Shown in pieces: positions 23,045 through 35,021 of a DNA stretch of 64,000 nt; the stretch's first letter is position 1; each line of letters starts with the position of its first letter. Location of the stretch: the NCBI GenBank assembly GCA_958510875.1, contig OY294068.1, positions 151,502,388 to 151,566,387 of the forward strand, in the 5' to 3' direction. Under the pieces are notes generated by a model. That model was not told where the DNA came from. It was given only the letters and a program-made list of their open reading frames with translations, and did no database searches. Both the position numbers and the translations under genes were made by a program. This stretch comes from Endomychus coccineus. Lineage: Eukaryota > Arthropoda > Insecta > Coleoptera > Endomychidae.

Positions 23045-24306
23045 AATGCACCAATTTCATTGATATCTAAAGTTTTATGTTAGTCTTCTGCGCCACACGA
23101 CATGTCTTCATTTCAGTTCAGCATATAGCAACGAAAAACTTTTTAATTCTTCTAAATATTTTTGTTTTTAATGCTGACCAGAGTGTACAATCTTAATCAA
23201 GTAGAAAATAAAAAAAGAAAAACGTGTATAAAATACCTATTACTTTTTTATCTGGTACAACATTATTTTTTAAATTCAAAAATACAGTTTATAAATATAA
23301 TAATTATATTTAGCAAATGGCCCATCATCATTTGACCCAATGACCAATGACCAGTCCTCTCTGCGCATAATATAGTCATCAGTCATCATTCAAAAAGATT
23401 AAACTTAAGATTAATATACGTGATTAGGTAGTGAATGACGGAATATCTAATATAATTTTATCCATTATCTAGTATTCCTTCAGATGCATATTCTGTAATC
23501 ACAAAAATACAAAACTTTCATGGTGGCTAATGTGGCGTAATTGTTCTGAACCAGATGATCTAAACATGTTGGTTCGAATTTCACCCCCACTTTTATTCAT
23601 CCTAATCCTATGTTTATATGTATACATAATATACTTATACGGAATTTTGACCAATTGAACCTCTTTAATTCAATGTGACATTTGGAGTTAATTGTTGCTG
23701 GAATCCTAATAGAAATAAAACAAATTTTTAAAACATTTGAGTATATTTTTATTAAACACAACAAGTCAAATGCAAATTTAGTTTTGTAGTTTTTAATAGG
23801 TATTAGAGTAGAATTATATGTCACATCATCAAGGTATTCGTTGAATACTATTTCAAGTATCAAAATTTACAATACAAGACAGGCACAAAGTTTAATACTC
23901 TCAAACCAAAATCACCAGGTACTCTACATTAAATTTTATTACACGGAAATAAGTAGAAATAAAGAAATGCTCTTGTACCTGAAGTTTATTTTGAATAAGA
24001 TGAAAGGATTCCTAAATAATTTCACTGAATGAAATTCCTTGATTATTTCGAACTACATTCATATTTTCCTTTGAAAAATAAGTCAGGCTTAGGCATCTCA
24101 AGGAGTAGAATCGATCTTGAAAAAATCTACCGATTCAATCATTATGACCTGCTCCATTAGTTTTCGACGTTGCCATACAAATAAATGTGAGAATTCGGTA
24201 TTCGATTTAGAAATCCATTCGTCGTGAAGAACTAAAATGAACCTTAAAAATAATTTGTCTTTCAACATTGTATCTATAACATCGGCAATTTAATTTTACC
24301 AATATA
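23045..24306. other. AT-rich sequence without recognisable features
   Basis: Only short chance frames. No inverted repeats or protein motifs noticed. Confidence 0.3.
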
Positions 24307-24314
24307 GGTATGAA

Positions 24315-24426
24315 CAGTAGCGTAGCAAGTGAATTTTGCGGGAGAGGGGGGACCGTATGAATATTTTTGAACATTACTAAGATTTCGGGCGGCGCGGGTA
24401 GTCCCCCCCCCATTACTACGCCGCTG
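24315..24426. mobile_element. Tiny hAT-like MITE with 8-bp target duplication
   Basis: TIRs CAGTAGCGTAG and, complemented, CAGCGGCGTAG enclose 112 bp. The direct repeat GGTATGAA sits at 24307-24314 and 24427-24434. Length of duplication and CAG tips fit hAT. Confidence 0.8.
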
Positions 24427-24724
24427 GGTATGAACCATTTATAAAATCAAGTTGCCTGAAGATATGGAAAATAGTTCTTAGAACAAATTAACTAGTTATA
24501 TTTAAAGCTTGTCACAGTAGTTACAATAAGTTTTATTAATATTTAAATAGATATAAAATTCTAAAGTAAATATAGTAATTAAGAATAATTCATGAATAAA
24601 TAACGATACATCTCAACGAATGAATAATTTGAATCTTCTCGCCAAAAGAACAATAAGACTTTTTGCTTTTGCTTCCAAAAATAAAAAGTCTTTCAAGAAT
24701 GAGTTGAAAATGCATTGCTCCAGA

Positions 24725-27700
24725 ACTAGACGAGGCAAATTAACATTGAACTTCTTAATTCCGTCCGGATGGATGAATTGAAATGCGGTTTTTTGCATTG
24801 AATTCATAAAGACGTTTAGAAAAAATGTTTTTATAGAGGAGGTGGGTGATTGCATTGGTGCATTGGAAAATGCATTTTTTGGGTGCATTTCCTGAAACTT
24901 TTATAAAAAAAGAATTATTACTTGGTAAATAATCGACAAAATGATCACTCGGGGGTTTTTTGGTCGCTGAAGACGAATATGATGGTCACAAAGTCCGTCG
25001 ATGCTCTGGTGTCCTGGCGGAGAGCTCATCTTCGAGAATTACATTTCAATTTCTTTCAAAGTCCATGAAAGATCATCACTCGGGAGGTTTTTGAGATCAC
25101 TGATCACGACTATGATGATAAAAAGTCAGCCGATGCACCTAGAAACCAGGGCGCCCTGGTGAAGCCAGGCACGTGGTCAGGGGTTGGCGTAGGGGGCGGT
25201 AGACTCCCAACCCTCCGAAACCATTTTGAGTTTCGATTGTTATATGTAGAGCAAGAATTTTGAAACTTTTTGTATGCAACAGAAAATGAAATATACGTCC
25301 GCATAAAGATGATTAATATGAAAAATAATATTCCAACTTGTATGGCTTCAAAAATGGAAGTGTTACTGAAATTATTGAAAGTAGATTTGTAAATCGTGCA
25401 TTGCAATGCAGATTTTGATAATCGGATATTTTTATTGATGAGCCTTATGAGACATGCGTCTTTTTGCAATTCACTGTCTTTCCGCCAATTAATACCAAAA
25501 TACGTTTTTTGTATTTATTGTATTTAAATTCGATGCAAGGATAACTAAACACTACAACAGTTCATGAGTTAAATTTAAAAGTACAAATAATTTGTATTAT
25601 TTGATATAATAAGTAAAGAACGTTGAAACGCTGCTCAACCTGACAACAATGTCTGAGCTTGATCTATGACGTCATATCATTCTCAACGTAGATGTGAGTT
25701 ATGTCTTATGCACTGAAATATGCCTACCTATGTTGCAACTCGAGAAACGTGCATTTGTCTAAACTGTCTCCATTGATTTGTGACGTAGAGGAAGTGATTC
25801 AACGGATCAACTGTACTTTCAGTTGATGTTTTTCTTTCAATTTATGTAAACAGAACAAAATCTAAGTTATATTGCTTTAAAAGCCAACTGTTTTGATAAC
25901 ATTCCGGGGAAGATTGTCTGGAGGGTGAGATGAATATACAAGTTTGTTCTTTAAGTGGTATGAGGCACGGCAATTGTTTGGAGAAAGAGGGAGAGTTAAA
26001 TTGTTAAGTGATTAGAGTCGACACATGCGCCTTCTCCCGAGAGAATAATGATTGATTGAAACTATAGGAAGAAATGAAGCAGAAATTTGCAACGTAACAA
26101 CGATTTATCTTTATTATAAATAAGGAAACAGTTTCTCTGGGATGATAAATTCATTATAGAACATGCTTAGGTATTATTGCAACAAAGTATAAAGAATATC
26201 AATTGTGAACTATTTTTAACAATAGGAAAGATATATCAACAAAACTGGTTCATATTTCTCCATAAATCAAATTGAGTCATAGCCGATCATTCGACAGAAA
26301 AAAACCTTTATTCAAAACTATGTTTTTAATAATTTGCCTCTAATATCGGTTTCAAAATTCCATAACCAGCTTTGGAAACGGGTATTTCATCTTAGTCATA
26401 GCTTCCGAAAATAATATGTCAACAAATATGTATTTTATATTTCTTCAAAAGTTTTCTGAAGTCATTAAATGAAGAAGTATATTAAATATAGCCAAAGAAT
26501 TTTTAATACAAAATGTCTAATTTAATTTAGAACAAATTAAAATAGATCATAACATTAAGCTCATTCTAACATTAGTTTATTTAGTTGGAGATTGGTGATT
26601 TGTTGTGAGTGTAGAAAAGGTAAAAAAAGAAATAAATGCGGAAATGATCGGAAGGGGTAGAAATCACCTCTTTTATCACTGGTTCCGTAACTTGTTCAAT
26701 TTGGTTATAAATTAAAAATAAAATTAGCCCAAATTAACATACTCTTGCGAATTTTTCTGAGAAATTAATATTTTCCGAGATATGTCCGCTCGAACATTCC
26801 TAACAGCGAGCGAGGGGAAATGTAGAAGGTGAATGTATGTTCTAGAAAAACATGAAAAAACCCACCATTCTTTGGTATTGTGGCGCTCCACAAATATTCA
26901 ATTGGAAAAAGTGAAAAATTTCAGACTTATACATAGAGCCCTTCTATTATAGGAAAAAAAATGAAGCAGAAATTTGCAACGTAACAACGATTTATCTTTA
27001 TTATAAATAAGGAAACAGTTTCTCTGGAATAATAAATTTATTATAGAACATGCAATAAATCAAAACTGAGTTTTTGATAATCTGCCTCTAAAGTCGATTC
27101 CAAAACTCCATAACCAGTTTTGAAAACGGGTATTTCATCTTAGTTATACCTTTTTAAAGTAATTTGTCAACAAATGTATACTTTTTATTCCTTCAAATGT
27201 TTTCTGAATTCATTATATGAAGATAAAGTACAGCCAAAGAATTTTTAAAACAAATTGTCTAACTTAATTCAGAACAAATTAAAATACATCAGATCATTAG
27301 GCTGGTTTATATAGAAATATAAAATTCGCCCCCCGCCCGTAAAAATTCTCTGGCTACGTGCTTGTAAGCCCTCATCTCTGCGGATTTTGGATATACGCAC
27401 ACACACGTTGGCACATATGTACAGGTATCCTTGGGACAGATGTTTTCGGGTCTAATAATAATAGTAATAATGTGCGTGTTGAGTGGAGGCAGACATGATT
27501 TTGCGGCATCCTAGGACAGACCCTGTCGGTTTTGCACACATTTCTTAAAATATTGTAGGTTATAATGGAGTATTCTATAAATTACAAATAAAATGACAGA
27601 ATGTTCTCCAAATAAACATTCAGAAACCTCCCGAGTAATGATCTTTCATGCACTTTGAATGAAATTGAAACGTAATTCTCGGAGTAGGGCTATTCAGATT

Positions 27701-28105
27701 CACCAGGGCACCCTGGTCCCCAGGTTTTTGACCAACATAGTGTCGTGATCAGCGACCTCAAAAACCCCCGATTAATGATCCTTCATGCACTTTGAACGAA
27801 ATCTAACCGTAATTCTCGGAGAAGGACTATCCACCAGGACACCCTTGTCCCCAGGTGCATCGGCGGACTTTGTGACCATCATATTCGTAATTAGAAACCA
27901 CAAAAACCTCAGAGTGTTTTGATCGAGTATTCACCAAGTGATAATTCTATTTTTATAACAGTTTCAATGCACCAATGCAATCGCTCAAAAACGAGATGGA
28001 ACTTTTTCCTAAATGTCTAAATAAATCGAATGCAAAAAACTGCATCATAACTCATCCATCCATTAAGAAGTTTTGGCCTTTTTTGTGTTAATTTGCCTCG
28101 CCTGA
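24725..28105. mobile_element. Large foldback element A
   Basis: Inverted arms of roughly 450-500 bp: 24725-25190 and 27590-28105. Shared blocks include CGAGGCAAATTAACA, ACCTCCCGAGT and GTCACAAAGTCCG. Each arm contains two copies of a unit of about 130 bp (for example GATCACTCGGGGGTTTTTTG and GATCATCACTCGGGAGGTTT). The 2.4-kb core carries internal direct repeats but no recognised protein. One arm unit resembles foldback element B at 51725-54930. Confidence 0.6.
26072..27300. repeat. Direct repeats inside foldback element A
   Basis: 26072-26170 and 26961-27060 share GAAGCAGAAATTTGCAACGT and nearly all of the following 80 bases. 26300-26560 and 27060-27300 continue the similarity (TTTTTAATA, AACGGGTATTTCATCTTAGT). 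Confidence 0.75.
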
Positions 28106-28109
28106 ACTA

Positions 28110-29030
28110 ACTTAAATTTATACGAACTGCGAAGTTAAATCCCTGACAGTTGTTTTCTCACGTTTCCTTCCGTTTATAACCCGCTCTGAAAATGTCACTG
28201 TGGAACGAAACAATTGTGAGCAATTAAACTTTGCCGTTCATGTAAATTACGAATAAATAAACGCCGAACCTATACAGATACTTCAAAGTAACATTGAGAT
28301 TGTATTGAGTAATGTCGTTACTTAATCAACACAAATAAAAAGGTGTCAATTTCTGCCAATATTATGAATCCATCTATTTCTTAGGCAAATTTACCACGAA
28401 ATAGAATCATGCTAATATCATGTACCTACGAAAACTCAAGATAAGATAATAATTAGAAAATCAACCACTAGCATAATCCTATCTACTTATAGTAGAACAT
28501 TTTATTGTATAAAAAATATAACACCTAATTGTATTTTTTTATATGCACATATATTCCAAATTTAAATCAACAAAATTTTGAGCTTCAATTATTAAAATTT
28601 CAAAATATAAAGATTGTTATAATCAGTAGTTTTAATATTTCAACGATTTGATAAAGAACTATTCAGGTATTATCTCTAACCAATTACCTCAGCTTGTACG
28701 CATAAAATGTCCAAATGCCTAGCTACATCAACTACGTTTCGTCTTCCAAAAAAATCATCTTCGAGAAAATTATGGTTTAGAGTAGGATCGCTTTTGATAT
28801 CCTAAGTTCTTAATCAGCATCAAAGTTGGACAGGGTATGTGGTATCCCATCAAACTATAGCATTTTTCCAATGGAGCTGTTTGTCAAGGTAAGAACATCC
28901 AGTTTTGTATTTTTCTTCATTTAACCACAATTTTGGCTCCACGGCCTAGCACTTTTGCTCAATTTTAATTCCAAATATGTTGTATGGGAAAGAACAGAAA
29001 CCAGTATTTACATTAAGGGAAGAGGTTGAT
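28110..29030. other. Sequence without recognisable features
   Basis: AT-rich with no reliable coding pattern. The right part may belong to the LINE that follows. Confidence 0.3.
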
Positions 29031-29039
29031 GGAAACCAT

Positions 29040-30290
29040 GATCAGGATGGCGAATCGTAATAAAGCCAATTTGGAAAGCGAACATCACTCCCAATGTACC
29101 TGGGGTAATACAATATGTTGGCTATATTGATAGATTTCTTTTTGGTCTCGAATTTTGCAATTAATTCTTACCTAATGAATAAAGCAATCAACATCAAGCT
29201 CGACCAATATCATGAGAGCTCAAAAATTCTTAAGTACTCTAGCTGTATCATTGGATATCTCCGAAGCATTTTACCGAGTCCGGCACCAAGACATTTCTGG
29301 GAAACTTCCATCATATGGTTTGCAGCCCCAACTTTGTCGTTTACTATCGTGTTTCCTCCCAGATAGATTACTCCATAAGCGATGCTGACGTTCCGCAGGA
29401 ATCCGTATTGGCACCACCTTTGTTTCTATCCCATATGAACGATCTGTTGGAAGTGACCTCCAATCCTCTCTTTAGCTTTGCATGTGATAGTACACTAATT
29501 ACCGCTTTCTCTTCTAGAGCTCCTGTATCACCCAATGAAGCCAGAGGTACAAGACAAGTCGTAGCAAAATGGATGAAGATAGGGCAAGCATTTCTATTTT
29601 CTCTAGGAAGGCGAATCCTCACAAAGCCTGATATGATGATGTCAGGTACAACTGTTCCAATGAAGTCCTCAATATTAGTGTCCGTGTCACCACCAACAGC
29701 ACCGTCTTAAAACGGAGTCATGAGACGATCATGAGGTCCATTACTAAAACCACTTTACAGAAACTTGGTTTTCCATTCCATGCCAAGAGCAACTTTACAC
29801 CTCAGCGACGCGCTTCACAAAACACTGATTTGACCTGTCACACGTTTGGAGTTCCGCTCCCAAACATTCGCTGAATCTCAGATTCTATTCAGAAGGGAAC
29901 TATTCGTCTGATTGTTGATCTCACACTTACGAATTTATTGACTTCATTAGAGCATCCTAGAAAAGTGGGCCATCTCATTCTCCTCTGTAGATCTTTTTAT
30001 GGTGGGTGCTCGTCAGAAATCTCGTCTGTTATTCTGTCACGAGAAATTCCAGGAAATAAGACCAGACGAGTTCAAACTAGTCACACTTTTGTTCTCAGGG
30101 TCGAGAACTGCCGAAATTCTTTCTACCAGACTCAATTTTTCTATCGAACGGCGAAGTTTCAGAACTATTTGCCTAGTGAGACCTAATGCCTATAACCTCC
30201 AAACTTTCAAGAAAAATCCAATACATAACTCTTCTCCTAACATACCATCGCTGGCACATTATAGGTTTCCTCTAGTGAAGTAAAAATATT
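29040..30290 (+). mobile_element. LINE fragment: reverse transcriptase to C-terminus
   Basis: The plus strand gives LDISEAFYRVRHQDISGKLP, then in a shifted frame DADVPQESVLAPPLFLSHMN and FACDSTLITAF, where the catalytic FADD has become FACD. Later EHPRKVGHLILLCRSFYGGC and TYNLQTFKKN match the C-terminus of CR1/jockey-like elements. Multiple frameshifts. Confidence 0.75.
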
Positions 30291-30299
30291 TTTTTAAAT

Positions 30300-30890
30300 G
30301 ATACGTTTTTGTTTACTGTAGCGAACCATGGAATGGCTAAATCTGACATTAAGAGGCGAAGAAGACAGAAACGTATATTGATAGAAGGCATTCTAACTGG
30401 CATATTATATGAAAACGCTTTTATAGGAATGGACTAGCTGCTACTACTGATTTAAGATTTAGTTTAATATGTATTTACATTGTGCTTTGACATTACAACT
30501 GGGCGTTTACAAGGAGGGATTCAGAAATTTTTGTATCCGCATAATGTATCCACGCTACTGCTAGACACTTTAATTCTCTTCCAATGTACGAACAATCTAC
30601 AAAACCTTCGTTTCACATTGTCTGAACTATTCAATAATTTCAATGGTCTGTATATTTAGATGTTGGAAATCAATTGATTTATTTCTGTATATTCCAATAA
30701 TTTCGGAATTAAAGAGAAACCTTCCTATTTTGGTTTTTCAATAAATATGCTTCCGTTTTCTCAGTAGACTTTTGAAATTTTAGATCCTACCAAGTATTAC
30801 CGAAATGAGAATTTCAGTAATATCGAATCAAAACTTTTGGAACATTGAATTAATTCATTTGGATTTGGTTAATATATCTATAGTATCGGC
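30300..30890. other. Sequence without recognisable features
   Basis: No protein motif or repeat structure noticed. Confidence 0.25.
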
Positions 30891-30960
30891 GTTTACGTAG
30901 TGTAAAATCATTTTAACTTCCGGAAGTTGGAGAATTAAACTCAAATTTACACAAAACGTG
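30891..30960 (-). mobile_element. 3'-end fragment of the 10-kb Penelope-like family
   Basis: GCGTTTACGTAGTGTAAA and GGAAGTTGGAGAATTAAACT match, in reverse, the outer end of the Penelope plus arm near 11434-11478. Confidence 0.65.
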
Positions 30961-31559
30961 TATGGTTCATATTATACCGTTCACCTTTTGACTGCGATAA
31001 AACCCTAATTGTCATTCTGGCCGTAGAAGGCTTCAATATCTATATCTTCGTCCCAGGCATAATTTTTCCAATCTAATTGAAATGCCACTTATTCTTTGGA
31101 TTCCATAAAATCCTATGTTTCTGGGACGTTTTTAATAAAAATAGAACGTCGTCTCTGCTTAAATTCATCTTAAAGAAATTTTACAACCAAACCATATGAA
31201 AAATAGCAAACAAACCACATAAATAAACAAACGTTTGGGGTACGAGAGACGAAGCATAACTTAAATACTCTTGCAACCAGAATGCCAAATTTACGGTGAA
31301 AAATGTGTGCTCAATTCTACATTCAATATGCATTGTTCTTTTTTACTAATGCGGAAGCGCCTCAAGATTTCAAGAAAACCGCCTCAAGAAACAGGACTGA
31401 AATTACGCCAACCATTTCTTGGAATTTAATCATAATTTCACTCATGCTCCCGATCTCACAACAATGACTTGATCTAATCTCCAGATATTCTGCACATTCA
31501 TACAAAAAGTAATAATCTGAATATACTGGAATCCTTAGAAAAAAAGAACACATTAAAAA

Positions 31560-33260
31560 TAGTAAGAGTTCAGTAGTAGTTGAGGGCATTTTCCAAGCAG
31601 AAATTTACGCTATGAGGAAATATGTTCAGTTCAATATAGCAAGGAATATTCGTAGACAAGAATTCTCATGTTATCAGCTCCAAGTCTGGAAACGCTTACA
31701 GTAACTGAACGAACTATGCAAGAATGATGCGGTTACGCTGGGTGTTCCGGGACACGGGACTGGGGAGGAATTAAAAAGCAGAGGAACTCTCCAAAAATGA
31801 GCCGAAACACCATTTCTGGGACCTGAACTCTGCAGCGGATGAAGCATCAGTACAATACTCTAAGAAATCAAGAAAGAACTAGACGAAAATATATCGATTT
31901 ACTGTATAGAATTACAAGGATTGAGGCAGCAAAGATGCTTCTAGGAAACTATAACCACAAGAGATCTAATAGTCTAGGACCCAAAGCGATATTGATGGTC
32001 GGAACATTAACCCGATAGCACTATGGCTTATCGTTAGAGGACGGTTGAGAAGCATGCCATTCTTATACACTTCCACCATGTGCCATCATTTTTTATCGTG
32101 TCCGTTTATCAGGCCAACCAGTTAAAATTGAACCGAAAATGGACTGCAAGTTAACCCTCCATAACCTGGTGAAAAATCTTCATTGGTATTGGCAATTGTT
32201 AACATACCCTATGCCATCAAAAGTTGTCGGTCCATTTCCGAGTAATTGGCCATTATTTGGACCAAAAATGTTTCTTTTTTTCATTTTGTGGATAAAACTT
32301 GCGGGTTACAAGGTAACATGATGGCACCATATTAAATAACTTTATTGGATGACAAATAAAGATTTTAAATTATTGCCATCCCTCCTTGCCTATTTCAACC
32401 CCCCAAAACTCTCTTAAACCACCCCCCAAAAAAATATTAATCATATGATAATATGACCAATTTTATGATAAATTAGTCAATTATTGTGACTATGGCTGGG
32501 TTTAAAATCGAAACGGCTCTTTTTCATTCATTTTGTTCATTCTGCCGGATGATTTTATGGAGTTTTGGGGGGTTGAAATAGGCAAGGAGTGATGACAATA
32601 ATTTTAAATCTTTATTTGATCTCCAATAACGTTATTCTACATGGTGCCATCATGTTACCTTGTAACCCGCATGTTTTATCCACAAAATGAAAAAAAGAAA
32701 CATTGTTGGTCCACATAATGGCCAATTACTCGGAAATGGACCGATAACTTTTGATGGCATAGGGTATGTCAACAATTGCCAATAGCAATGAACATTTTTC
32801 ACCAGGTTTGGGGGGTTAACTTGCAATCCATTTTCGGTTAAATTTTAACTGGTTGGTCTGATAAACGGACACGATAAAAAATGATGGCATATGGTGGAAG
32901 TGTATAAGAATGGCATGCTTCTCAAGTAACCGCGACTTGGAAAGGGTTAACCTCCAGTCAAAAAAAAGAAAAAATGCGGATGCTGTATCTCGAGATCTAG
33001 CAGCCGGAAGAAATTCGGTCTGTGAGATGAATTGATCTTTGAGCCGTCCTCTAACGATAAACCATAGTGTCATCGGGTTAATGTTCAGACCATCAATATC
33101 GCTCTGGCTCCTAGACTACCAACAAGGAAAAATAAACTCCGAACACTAACGGGAATTCTGATAGGGCACCACCGGTTGGGAGGACACCATAAGAAGATCG
33201 GATTAGTAGAAGAGTGCAGATTCTGTGAAAAAGAGGACGTAACTTCTAGCCACATGTTAT
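31560..33260 (+). mobile_element. LINE fragment with RNase H, split by a MITE
   Basis: The plus strand gives AEIYAMRKYVQFNIARNIRR, LGVPGHGTGEE and AETPFLGPELC before about 31970, and GILIGHHRLGGHHKKIGLVE, ECRFCEKEDV after about 33120. The order is that of an I/jockey-type ORF2 C-terminus, related to the fragment at 20270. The 1.15-kb inverted repeat in between is an insertion. Confidence 0.65.
31970..33118. mobile_element. Long inverted-repeat element inside the LINE
   Basis: Arms of roughly 330-480 bp share CGATATTGATGGTC, ACATTAACCCGAT, CGTTAGAGGACGG, TTTTTTATCGTGTCCGTTTA and TTGTAACCCGCA (or near copies) in inverted order. Both tips read TAGTCTAGGA. The interruption of the LINE frame dates it as younger than the LINE. 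Confidence 0.65.
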
Positions 33261-34199
33261 TAATGATTCTCTAAATCATTTCAATAAAATGTAATCTTGA
33301 AAGCCTTTCCACAAATATTGTTATTTTTAGATATTTAAAATTTAAGAGATTACATCTTAAAACGTAATGAATTGATAATTCTTCATTCTGATGATGGCAA
33401 TGTGGTAATGAAATAATTTTTAAGATTTATAAATAAATCTTCTCGTAAAAAGTATAAGTTATGTTTTTTTATTTTAAAATTGTAATTTCAAAATAGGAGT
33501 AATAAAAGAAAAACAATTCAAACAAGGAAGGTTTTGTAGATGTATCAAAACGTATTATATATCTTAAGGCTAGATGAAAATGGTTTAATCAGAATCAGTT
33601 ATTTGTCAAATATTTGTATATTCAAAATATCTATGACATGGCATAGTCACTTACTAGTTTGTTTGAGATTAGGTTAAATCGATAGACTTAGCATAAACTC
33701 TTCAATTCATTTCAAAAAATCTCGTCAGGTCATGTCACACTAGAAACCGAAAAACTGTTTTTATTATTCTGGTATATGAGACTTTGCAATTTATCACAGA
33801 TTGATTGACAAAGAAATTTCAGATAGGTATGTTTAGGTTTTACGGAAATAGATAAGTTACTACAGTCCAGTTTAAAAAATTTTTATTTCCGCTTATTCTT
33901 AAGATATTTTAAAAACGGTAAAAAATGGCAATATCTTCACCTCTACTTTCTATAGTTGGTTGGGGATAGATATAAAAGAACCGATGGCACTTTTTCTCCT
34001 TTATAAGGTCATCAAATTTCATCAATACTTTCAAGCTTTTTAATACGGACATGCATTTTCCTGATCGATTTTGATAGAAATAATTATTCTGTTCGCAAAT
34101 ATGTGCCATACTTTATCAACGTTTTGGACATATTATAAATCATCATGAGTATTTTCTAAGAGCAAAGGCCATATCTGTAATTTAAAAAAATCAGAAGGG
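33261..34199. other. Sequence without recognisable genes
   Basis: AT-rich. It contains CTGATGATGGC at 33387, which resembles the start of Penelope hammerheads but lacks convincing stems. Confidence 0.3.
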
Positions 34200-34760
34200 A
34201 ACTTTGCACCATAACATCTAAACTTTATTAAAATTCTTTTGATAAGGAATAATCACCTTAACCTCTAAAAATACTATTAAAGTACTGAGGACCCTTCGAC
34301 TACTAAGTAGCCATCATCAGAGTGAACTAGATTATAAATCAAAATGTACTTGTTTAAATATTATTTGGGGATAAATAATGTAAACAAAATGGGTTACCCT
34401 CAGCTGGAAATAAATAACGAGTTATAAGGAACATTTTGCCCATATAAAGAAAAATAATGGTGAAAAATCAGCGGTTGCCGAACATATTTTGAATACAGGT
34501 CACACCATTTCTAAGAATGTTTATCACTTTTAAAACACAGTATAAACATCATCTAGGTAATTTAGAAGGGATGGAAATGTATAAACGAAAAAGCAGTTTA
34601 TAAAATTCCGATTTATCTCCAGCTGAAGGTGTCCCATCGTTTACATTATTATACCCAAATAGTATTTAAACAGGCACATTTTGATCGATAATTAAGTTTA
34701 TTCTCATGATAACCGAAAAGCCCTCGGTACTTTAATAGTATTTTGAGTGGATAAGCGTGA
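34200..34760 (+). mobile_element. Penelope-like C-terminal fragment with inverted flanks
   Basis: 34440-34540 encodes EHFAHIKKNNGEKSAVAEHI then LNTGHTISKNVY, the GIY-YIG C-terminal part, and 34560-34640 continues NLEGMEIYKRK. The flanks (34240-34345 and about 34715-34765) share the TACTATTAAAGTACTGAGG block in opposite orientation, as in Penelope pseudo-LTRs. Confidence 0.6.
34288..34345 (-). ncRNA. Possible degenerate hammerhead ribozyme
   Basis: The minus strand reads CTGATGA, T, GGCTAC-TTA-GTAGTC (stem II, one G-T pair), then GAAG instead of GAAA. Stems I and III could not be closed. It is in the flank of a Penelope-like fragment, which is where such ribozymes occur. Confidence 0.35.
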
Positions 34761-35021
34761 TTATTTCTTACCAATAGTGTTATAATATATCTACAGTGTG
34801 AACTTTCATTGTTTATTCATTAAAATTAATAAAGAAAGCTGAGATCAATTGGACACGTGACTTCCCTCACTTCGTTCGTTCGGACACTCCTACGGGTCAA
34901 ATTTTTATTATGATTGTATAAACAGAAAATATATAGACTTTGATTTAGAAACCGATAATGAAACACGTTTTATTATATTCTATGTTACATAGAAATTTTA
35001 TTTAAATGGTTACATAATGTA

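Noticed and set aside
25110..25469. 119-residue minus-strand frame in foldback element A
   Set aside because: It overlaps the repeated arm and has no recognisable domain; composition is that of random AT-rich sequence.
33387..33440. CTGATGATGGC followed by GAAA, hammerhead-like
   Set aside because: No stem II or stem I pairing could be drawn, so it was not listed as a ribozyme.
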